From assembly GCA_013407085.1 (NCBI GenBank), contig JACCGJ010019936.1, forward strand, positions 1-64,000: a DNA stretch of 64,000 nucleotides, given 5' to 3'. Position 1 is the stretch's first letter. Every line of letters begins with the position of its first letter. This document shows positions 56,595-64,000 of this stretch, one piece after another. The notes beneath the pieces were generated by a model. That model was not told where the DNA came from. It saw only the letters and a program-made list of their open reading frames with translations, and searched no databases. Source of the DNA: Atriophallophorus winterbourni (Eukaryota; Platyhelminthes; Trematoda; Plagiorchiida; Microphallidae). The translations under genes were made by a program, and so were the position numbers.

Positions 56595-56936
56595 TCATTG
56601 TCTAGCAAGTAACATGTCTAATTGATACCAATGCTTCAACCGGACACAATTTATAAACTGTTTTAATGCCGCATAGTTTGAAATGAAATGGTTGTACGCA
56701 AATAAAGCAAAAAGGCGTTCATTATTCTGCCAAACCTTAACTTTCCCAAACAGTAAAAAACGAAAGATTATCAGGCGGGGAGCTTCATCAAATTCAATAC
56801 GTTCCTGCTTACTTCTTGATTGACTGTGGGAAATTAAATCTACAAATTTTGTCAACTGGTACACGCGCCCCGGTAATATTATCTGACCGTCGTATGCAAT
56901 TTCGTGGAATTCTCTACCCATGCCACTGAAGTGCAA
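56595..56936 (-). other. Unrecognised minus-strand open frame
   Basis: 113 codons with GMGREFHEIAYDGQIILPGR, VYQLTKFVDLISHSQ and YAALKQFINCVRLKHWYQLD. It looks protein-like and is long for this AT-rich region, but no family is recognised and splice context is unclear (a TTTCCCACAG and a GTAAGC fall inside it). Confidence 0.25.
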
Positions 56937-57649
56937 GGTCAGACAAAGAACGAGCAGTGAATCAGCTTAACAAAGAAGATTTGTTAACGGCATGTGAATA
57001 AAAATTACCTAGATCAACTTGCTTGTTTTTTGCGTGCGGTCGTGTTCTCTTCACTCAAAAAGGAATCGAGAATGAAACGCTTTTAAATATACACGGTTGT
57101 CTTGCAAGGGAGAAGTTAGAGATTACGATAAACGATTTAAAACCACTTAAATTATAGGAACACTACCGAAACCCAGGGGTTGACTCCGCTCACAAGTTGT
57201 AACTAGCCCTATTGAATCACACAAATTTATTGATGAGCCACCTCAATGAGAAATTCTTCCAAGTGGATAGGTGCCGGTCGGACTAGCATTAACACCGTGG
57301 GCTATTCGCCACCGGGGGAATAACAAAAATGATAAATCAAAGCATGTCCGTTGTTTACCTTTGTTCTTCGTAACAGGCCTTCCACGATAAATGTTCGACC
57401 GTAATGTGGGATGTTGCAAAATAAATGTATCGCCTTATCATGAAATTCGGCAACATTTCCGGTGAATTATTTTACGAAAAGTGTATTCGATCGAATCCTA
57501 AGATGACTAAGATAAATTTCATGTGAATTAGCTAATTTTAAATACAATTGTTCTATTTTATTTTATCTTATACATGCACCAGGCCTACGTGAAAGTTGTG
57601 CATGCTAGAATTCAGAGGTAAAATTTGGCAGCTGACACGAAAAAGCGGG

Positions 57650-58590
57650 ATGCTATAAATTGGCGTGAATGTTCCATGGACAAATCGATTGGGGAACTGA
57701 CTGCTTGTCTTTGAGCTCTGTGAAAAAAGACCTTGGGATACGAATAAGTGGAAACCTGGACAGTGCGGTTCATTGCTAGAATTTATAGCGACAGGCAAGC
57801 AGATGGTTAGGTATCTCTTGAAGAATATTTTGAAGATTCTCGCAGGTAACTTTACCAAGGAAAATCAACGTCTACCTTCGTTTTACAATGGAGATGCGGT
57901 AGAAAAATATTGCGAAAAATATTGCCTTATTCCATAGAATTCATCAGAAAGCGGTGAAATTAGTGTTGGGTTCCGTTGTGTTCCGTACACAGAAAGACTG
58001 TGACGACTGTGTCTATGGGACTTTACCCAAAGCAGGATACGGCGCGATATTATTCTTTCCTTTAAAAATGTGTCTACCGAAGGACATCCACGGAGACACT
58101 TGATTAATGAGTGTGGTGATAAAGTGACGCGTGGACGTACCTTATCCCTCTACATCCCAAGTTCCTGATTTGATTTTCTGCGCCATATTTTTACCATATT
58201 TGCGATATTTAAAACAAAATTGTACTTATTTATACAAAAACATCATTCGTGACCGCTCAGATTGTAGGCATTGTATAAAGCGTCGTCTGCAAGCTGGGCA
58301 GGAGCAGATACAGCTCGTGGCTGTTGAACGCAGATCACGCCGCCGACGGGCAAATGACGCCCTACAACCGAGTTCAGACTATCGCTGCAAGCGCTGCGGG
58401 AGAGATTGTTCCTCCTAAATCGGACTGTTTAATCATTCAAAAAGCTGTAGAACATGAAAATTCATGCGATTGTGATGTCGACATCGACCGAAGGAGGCCA
58501 ACACCATTTGATATGCTCTACTCGTTATATACTATAACGTTTTTCACATTTTCATTCACACTGCAATCCTGTGGTGTTGTAAAGTCTTAA
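57650..58590 (+). mobile_element. LINE B 3' fragment, interrupted by LINE A
   Basis: 57,650-58,250 parallels 18,850-19,495 of LINE B (GACCTTGGGATACGAATAAG, GTGGAAACCTGGACAGTGC, AATATTTTGAAGATTCTCGC) with small deletions. It breaks at ATCATTCGTGA and resumes at 58,504 with the LINE B 3' UTR (CATTTGATATGCTC to TGTGGTGTTGTAAAGTC). The intervening 253 bp are LINE A. Confidence 0.88.
58251..58503 (+). mobile_element. 5'-truncated LINE A nested in LINE B
   Basis: Begins at GACCGCTCA (equivalent to 2,967) and runs to GGAGGCCAACA (equivalent to 3,223): basic RRSRRRR run, YRCKRCGRDC finger and 3' UTR. The finger's downstream half is now out of frame by one change (CCTCCTAAATCGG). Boundaries are exact because the host LINE B sequence is known from 19,490-19,580. 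Confidence 0.88.
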
Positions 58591-58621
58591 CTCTATCCCA
58601 TATATTGGTCAACTGCAAGCG

Positions 58622-58745
58622 TCCGAAGCGGTTGACATAGAATCACTGTGTGATTCTGTTGTGGAACATTGAGGTACACATTACGAACCTAGTTTAACAA
58701 TAGATTCAAAGTCTAACGTTGTTTAACCAGTACTCGATTTTAATC
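58622..58745 (+). repeat. R1 5' part
   Basis: GAATCAC-tgt-GTGATTC hairpin, GGAACATTGAGGTACACATT and GTTGTTTAACCAGTA. Confidence 0.68.
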
Positions 58746-58944
58746 TTAATTTCATCCTAGTACGATATGAGCATTGAGAATTACAGTGGTCATATCAGGG
58801 ATACAATAATAGCTCGCCCAGCTAGCTACTATTTCACCTATGCATTGATTGCTGGCAAATATTTTTCCGAATCGAAAGACTGGAATGTTTGAAATAAAAG
58901 CACGATACCAGTGCTTTAGTGCAATCTTAAACTTTATTTTTACG

Positions 58945-59062
58945 TGGTGTGCTCACATCTGTTACGCTCATATCCATTTTCATCTTCTAGTTTGAGACAG
59001 TAAGATTAAGCTCAGGGCTAACCTTGAAACAGTGGAGAAGTGGTCAACAAAGCTACACGTTG
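58945..59062 (-). repeat. R1 3' part, opposite orientation
   Basis: GGTGTGCTCACATC, GAGACAGTAAGATTAAGCTC and AACAGTGGAGAAGTGGTCAA. Confidence 0.68.
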
Positions 59063-60289
59063 AAGCTAGTTTTAATCCAGATTAACGCAGCAAACATTTG
59101 CGTGAACTAAACACATTGTGGTTCTGAGCTACCTCTCTTTACACGCCTATAGTGTGTCTGTCAGTTTCGAACAATCATACGCCTTTTTGACCATGTTGAT
59201 TCCTTGCAAGTTGGAAACCATTCGCGTGCTTGGTCGTTTTTGTATTTTAAATTAGGCTTTCCTACCTTCAGCGCACTTGCTTAATTATATTGTTGAACTA
59301 CTATCGAAAATACCATAATTTTGTAATGCGTTCAGAAATATCAACTATCTGAGCTGATGTTACAAATGTGAGGATTCTTAATTTGCTAACAGCGAACACT
59401 AGCTGCTTTTCCCTGGTAAAAATTTCCTGTACGCAAAACGCCAGTATTTCCAAACGTTGGGTTTTTGTATAGCCTATTCCATAAACCTGGAAGTTTCTTA
59501 AAAAGTGTCACATCAGATAATTCTGATGTGAACCACCACAATCAAGCGTGCAATTTACGAAACCAATGTTATCGCGACATGGAAGTTGCACTGAGCTGTG
59601 TGTACTTTGGATAATGTGGCTTTGTTTTTCTTTTCTACAGTTGCTTGCTGAGTCAACACGTGAATTCGTGCCAGACAGCCTTGGTCAAACTTGTTTACTT
59701 CTGTGAGAAAAATGCGACTTCTTTGTCTGGGAGTCAGTTTGGTTTGAAATTAATACGAAAGTGAACATTGAAACAAACTAAGAACGGCGAGACAATGCTG
59801 CTCACATTCAACGAGAATACGGATAGAAAAGTAAAATCTTGATTCCATTTCCATACGCAACTTTTTGAAATAGGAAAGATAATTGGGCTATGAACGAACT
59901 GTCATTTGCACTGCGTTTTTGGGTTGAAATAGGGTGTCCCTTCCATTATGAAAGGTTTTACTCCAGAGTTTCGACCACACTGAACGTGATTTAAATTGAT
60001 TATAAAATATACGGTTATCAAGTGTCTTTCAATATTAAGTTTGAGCTAGTCGCTTTCAATGTGCACTGCATTGCAACAGAAAGATCTACCCAAACAAGAA
60101 CTGGAAACACAACATGTTGTATCTTTTAAAAGAAGTTTTGTTACACTAATGCTCTTCGTGAAAAAGCAATACCATGTAGATGTGCTGGATGGCGGGAAAG
60201 AATTGCAGAATATCCACGCAACAACAAGGTGTCCATCATATGTGTTGTGACCAAGTTATTTCCATCAATCCTGTTTTTAATAACAAGCT
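59063..60289. other. Spacer, nothing recognised
   Basis: AT-rich; open frames such as 60,059-60,250 lack support. Confidence 0.35.
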
Positions 60290-61052
60290 ATTAAGGCCCA
60301 GGGTGCCCGTATCGATCGCCTACCTTTATAAGATTTAGGTGTGATTATCCAATCTGATTTAGGAAACTCAATGCAATGTCGACTGGCTCCCTGCAAAGCT
60401 GAAAGCAACTTGGGTCTCCTTAGAAGAGTCCCAGCTTCGTTTGACCCCAATATTGTCTGCAAATTGATTTCAACGTACATCCGTCCTCCTCCGTTGAATA
60501 TGCTATACCGGCATGGGATCCTTGGCTGAAAAAAGATACTCAGCTATTGGAAACTTCACAGCGCAGAGCGACAAAACTCGTCCTGGGACTTTCTACTTAT
60601 TCATGCGAAATGAGACTTAAAATATTGAATTTGCATTCAGCCCAATACAGACGGAAACGAGGAGCACTAATATTCATTTGCACAGTGCTTAATCGAACAA
60701 ATCATCCTTGCAGTCGTTTGTTCCATCTTTCCCATAACACACATCTGCGAGGTCACCAATCTAAACTTTACCAACAGCATAGCAGGTTGAACTGCCGCAA
60801 ATATGCATTTTCCATTCGCAATGTGCAACTGTGGAACAGTTTACCTACTCACGTTGTACAATCCGGAACCATTGACGTTTTCAAGAAATCACTAGATGTC
60901 CACATGGACAAGTATGTTTTTCACGTTTGACAATAATCTCTAACAATCTTTAGATATTTTTTACCATCCGACCCGATGTACATTTTTGTGGGTCTTGTAA
61001 AGCATAGCTTTTTACCTGCATATCATCTATGAATAAATCATCTATGAATAAG
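60290..61052 (+). mobile_element. LINE D: CR1-like 3' fragment
   Basis: Reads LGVIIQSDLGNSMQCRLAPC, NLGLLRRVPASFDPNIVCKL, then after one frameshift (~60,530) LETSQRRATKLVLGLSTYS, LHSAQYRRKRGALIFICTVL, LSHNTHLRGHQSKLYQQHS and VQLWNSLPTHVVQSGTIDVF, ending at 60,930. The 3' tail has two tandem copies of ATCATCTATGAATAA, as CR1-type elements typically end. A different subfamily from B and C. Confidence 0.83.
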
Positions 61053-61199
61053 TATTATGAATTCATACACTGGCGATGGTGCTATGGAATTGAACGGAGA
61101 CAGTGATAGATGATTCATAGAATCAGCTCATCACGGCGGCAAAGGTAAAAAGTGAACTAAGTTGACGAAAATCACACCAAGACCTGAAAAGTGGCGATA

Positions 61200-61312
61200 A
61201 AAGGCCGGATATAGGCCTACTGACTGATGACGAAACGTCCAAGAACAACTACGCAAGCTCGGCGAACACAAGGTGAACACCATCCACATCCTGAGCTACG
61301 AATATTTTCCTC
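61200..61312 (+). mobile_element. Penelope-like 3' UTR relic
   Basis: CTGATGACGAAACGTCCAAG, GCAAGCTCGGCGAACAC, CATCCTGAGCTACG and TCCTCTATTACTGAC reproduce the 3' UTR blocks of the Penelope-like copy at 10,170-10,330 in the same order. Confidence 0.7.
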
Positions 61313-61920
61313 TATTACTGACAAAACATTAATCGATCACCTGATAGGTTTGGATAACGAACAGGAAGTCGGTTGATAATCGCGCGTGGTGCGCTGAGCA
61401 AACATATCTTATATAAATATTCATTGTCTATGATCCGGATTAACATAATAAACGTTCCGGCAAAACGCCTTGAATTCTCTCTGACTATAATATGTTGCCA
61501 TAGCCAATTTTCCAACGTTTGCGAGTACCAATCACTCCAGGGTATGTCGGGATAGTAGAGCAGGTACTTTTTCCCCAGCAGGCAACCGTGGAATGGTCTG
61601 AGTCAAGCCGATTGAAAGAAGCATATTTTTACCTTTCTGATACAAGTGAAATTATTGATGCTATCACTCCAGCTGAAGCACCATTGATGCTTGTCTTTTC
61701 ACAACGGAATATCAAGTGTACGATGTAAATTCTTGATCCGGCGTTCTAAACTTATTGTACTGAATGCTTTTAAGAGGGTGGATAATGGGCAACATTGTAT
61801 ATGTTTTGAGAATGAACAAAGGCAACGGGCTTTGAAATAACCCGTGTTAAAACGTGCTGGTTGCATAGTTGGGTAGGTTTAATGCACGGTTGCATAAACT
61901 TTTATAATTCTTTTCAACCC
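61313..61920. other. Spacer, nothing recognised
   Basis: The open frame 61,519-61,728 has no recognisable motif. Confidence 0.3.
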
Positions 61921-61923
61921 TTG

Positions 61924-62085
61924 CCCTTACAGGGATGGGGATGTGAGCAACACATTACTTGGATGTGACAACAACATTACTTGTCATCAATAGCGCCTCG
62001 AGTGCTTGACCAAGATAATTGTGGTTTCTGTGTCCGAACATCGTGGTTCGTGGTACGACCCTAATAACAGTTGGCATACAAGGTT
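61924..62085 (+). repeat. R1 repeat with many single-base deletions
   Basis: Corresponds to 45,427-45,592 block for block, including the central tandem, but with about ten scattered one- or two-base losses, one of which destroys the usual GTGATTC hairpin. Confidence 0.8.
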
Positions 62086-62640
62086 GTCACAGCCGGGGAG
62101 CGGCAGTGGGAGGCTCCCACTGTCTATACATGGCTCCCATATGGCGTGCGTCTCAAACAGCCTCTGATAACCAAAGCCCAGCTCCTGGCCTGCACGTGGC
62201 GTAACTGCTTCTACTGACAGGAGAAGGGGCGAAGGCGGATGACTGGCGCCTCAAAACCAGTTTGCTCCGGGTAGATGGAGCTCGTCAGCCTGGGAGGGCA
62301 GTCCATCTAAGGGAAGGAAAACCCTTATTCCAAACCTCCGCTCCCTTGCGGCATACCCGATTGCGGGAAAGGCTTCGGGAGTGAACCCTGAGGAAAAATC
62401 CTTGCTGCCTTGCAGGTTGCACCTGGTCGTGCAAAGGCTAGAGAGGCGTACTCGAACAATCGCCGAGGAACTTCAAGAGAGGCGCAAGAACCCTCAAAAT
62501 GGTCACCGGCTCTCGTGAAGGAAAAAAACCGCTGCCTTGCGGGTAGACTTTTGAGTCAAAGGCTCCGGGTGGGGTCCCCTAAGCTAACCCCCTACTTCAG
62601 CCTTGGCAACCGGGTAGTATGTCGCCTTCAACAAGAACCA
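62086..62640 (+). other. G+C-rich structured non-coding stretch
   Basis: Sharply richer in G+C than its flanks. It starts with the 9-bp hairpin CAGTGGGAG-g-CTCCCACTG (62,103-62,121). Two related blocks follow, each with a GGAAAAA run, CTGCCTTGC[A/G]GGT and CAAAGGCT (about 62,390-62,440 and 62,520-62,560). Open on the plus strand from 62,410 but with no protein family. It could be the 5' untranslated part of a LINE or a non-coding RNA-like element. Confidence 0.4.
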
Positions 62641-63476
62641 TGGAACCTACATTTTTCTTTCATCATGTACCCTCTTCGTGGTATACTTGTTGGCACGTCG
62701 TCTGTAAAGACTTGTGTAATAATAATAATCAATATACTATCTGGGCCATGCCGCTTGAAAGTTAGATTTGCTTTGTCAATAGATTTCTTGCCAAGCGGTG
62801 GACTTCGAACCCCTTATACATTGGGCTGATTTGAACGACCTTGACGTTCATTAGCAGCTCCTGTTTTCGACCAGGTTGTTGCGATTCCCCCGTCGGTTGC
62901 CGTCTATCGTTTCGCATTAGCTGATTTCGTGTTGTGTCTTGGGATGGTTTCGTGCATATAATCACTGTTTACTAACAAATTTCAGGCTTCTACCATAACA
63001 CTTGTTACTAAACTCGCAGGTAGCACGCTTGACCTTTGAGGCTTAGTGATGAAAACGTAAACGTATGAACCCGATTAGAGAGGATCAGTGTGTCATCCGA
63101 TTCCCGGTAGACCGTTGGGAGATTCCACGAGGACGCTTAATGAAAAGTTGTTTCCATGTGATACGCAATGTTGTCTTATTCATCCAATATCACGTCGCGT
63201 CACGCTCCTTTCATAGTTATTTTTTTGCAAGCGCAGTTTTTAAATGTTGCAACCAAGTATTTTTATTCTATTTTACCTTTCATTTCTTACCTTGTGCTAT
63301 TTTCCGCGCACTGTCCCATAACCCGCTAACCAACGTGGAAATTTTTCAGCTGAAACACACACTTCATCCTGACTAACTCACTAACCGGAAAGGAATCAAT
63401 CCCCTAACTGTTCCTGCAGGCCTGCGAAGCCTTTCATTCTAGTCCGTAAAGTGCCTTTCTGTCTAATCTTCTAACC
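62641..63476. other. 5' flank of the scavenger receptor gene
   Basis: Presumed promoter and 5' UTR. No TATA box is obvious. A codon-in-phase TAA about 30 bases before 63,477 supports that ATG as the start. Confidence 0.4.
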
Positions 63477-63605
63477 ATGACCGCAAACACGGGGGCGAAG
63501 CGCCTGCTGCTCTGCGTGCCGGCCACAATTTTCCTGCTTTTCTCAGTCGCGATTTTCATCCTGCTGCTCGTGTTTGATCAACTTTTTCTAATCCTCCTCG
63601 CCAAG
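63477..63605 (+). CDS. CD36-family receptor, exon 1
   Basis: 43 codons: cytoplasmic N-terminus, then a membrane-spanning stretch (CVPATIFLLFSVAIFILLLV) ending in FLILLAK at the donor. Confidence 0.88.
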
Positions 63606-63903
63606 GTGGGTGCGCTATTCATCGTTTTTATCCTCTTTGCATGGGTAACCATTTTACTAAAACGGTCCGTTCCGATGTGCCCATCACTCGGGTCTTCCGT
63701 TTCATTCACTGCCAAACTTCTCTTGTTTTTACTTTTACAAATCAGAATCTTGCCATTTCGCCCACCTCTCCGATTTATCCGAATTGGATTAAACCCTCGG
63801 TGCCTATTTTCTTCAACGTCACTCTTTTCAATGTCACAAACCCGGATGAGATTCTTGCCGGTGGTCGACCTCGCTTGCGCGAGGTTGGGCCATTCGTGTA
63901 CAG
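63477..63903 (+). CDS. CD36/LIMP-2-type scavenger receptor (class B), first two exons
   Basis: Two exons of a CD36-family membrane receptor, continuing past the window. Exon 1 (63,477-63,605, 43 codons, donor AAG|GTGGGT) gives a short cytoplasmic start MTANTGAKR and a membrane span of about 25 hydrophobic residues. Exon 2 (63,746-63,903, acceptor TTTTACAAATCAG, donor AG|GTCAGT) encodes NLAISPTSPIYPNWIKPSV, FFNVTLFNVTNPDEILAGG and RPRLREVGPFVY(R). The phases join (0, then 2). F-V-TNPxE and EVGPFVYR are the family's signature at this place, just after the first membrane segment. CD36-family proteins are two-pass receptors or transporters for lipids, lipoproteins or lysosomal enzymes; the ligand here is unknown. 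The ATG follows an in-frame stop and has a fair context (CTAACCATG). Confidence 0.9.
63746..63903 (+). CDS. CD36-family receptor, exon 2
   Basis: 158 bp, from acceptor ATCAG to donor GTCAGT. Two Asn-x-Thr/Ser sequons (NVT twice) suggest an extracytoplasmic location, as in the family. Confidence 0.88.
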
Positions 63904-64000
63904 GTCAGTTCCACGAATGATTTTTATTGAATTCCCCTGCCATTTTAGCTGTTCATTCAAGAATTTGAACTGGGTATTATCCGATGAATGTGTGTAGTTC

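Noticed and set aside
63775..63960. Minus-strand frame at the window end
   Set aside because: Antisense shadow of CD36-family exon 2.

Overview
The window reads as a repeat-rich animal nuclear genome, most probably a parasitic flatworm (trematode or diphyllobothriid-type tapeworm). The grounds are intron-split metazoan genes with canonical GT/AG junctions, long AT-rich introns and spacers, and a transposon mix of APE-type LINEs (CR1/jockey-like, RTE-like and 'craniofacial development protein 2'-like), a Ty3/gypsy pol with a TRSGR-type integrase tail, and Penelope-like GIY-YIG fragments. The species is not determined, and the lineage call is inference.

Two host genes can be supported. (1) A cyclin G-family gene on the minus strand, five coding exons from 32,849 down to 24,209. 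All junctions are GT/AG, all introns are phase 0, and the exons add up to 436 codons plus stop. Upstream is a cluster of six CCAAT cores. (2) The first two exons of a CD36/LIMP-2-type scavenger receptor on the plus strand from 63,477, running off the end of the window. A possible terminal exon of a membrane protein (minus, 21,960-22,243) and a few unrecognised open frames are weaker.

Layout: 1-3.2 kb, an old full-length-like LINE A; 3.3-6.4 kb, minus-strand Ty3/gypsy remains; 6.8-10.7 kb, Penelope-like remains inside a 110-bp inverted repeat, plus a ~1.1-kb repeat whose inverted partner lies at 54-55 kb; 12.5 kb, a small LINE A relic; 15.5-19.6 kb, a decayed CR1/jockey-like LINE B; 22-32.9 kb, the cyclin G gene, whose introns and 3' flank carry about fifteen copies of a structured short repeat (R2); 34-62 kb, mostly dead LINE pieces (A, B, C, D, RTE) and many copies of a second short structured repeat (R1), including a foldback copy with a 14-bp target duplication; 62.1-62.6 kb, an unusual G+C-rich structured stretch; 63.5 kb to the end, the receptor gene.

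Most of the window is dead transposable elements, nested and recombined, around two ordinary genes. The least explained material is R1 and R2: both keep small stem-loops whose loops vary while the stems hold or change in pairs, and R2 crowds the cyclin G introns in opposed orientations that bracket exons. No CRISPR, bacterial operon or rRNA gene is present. Frames and similarities were judged by eye without a database search.
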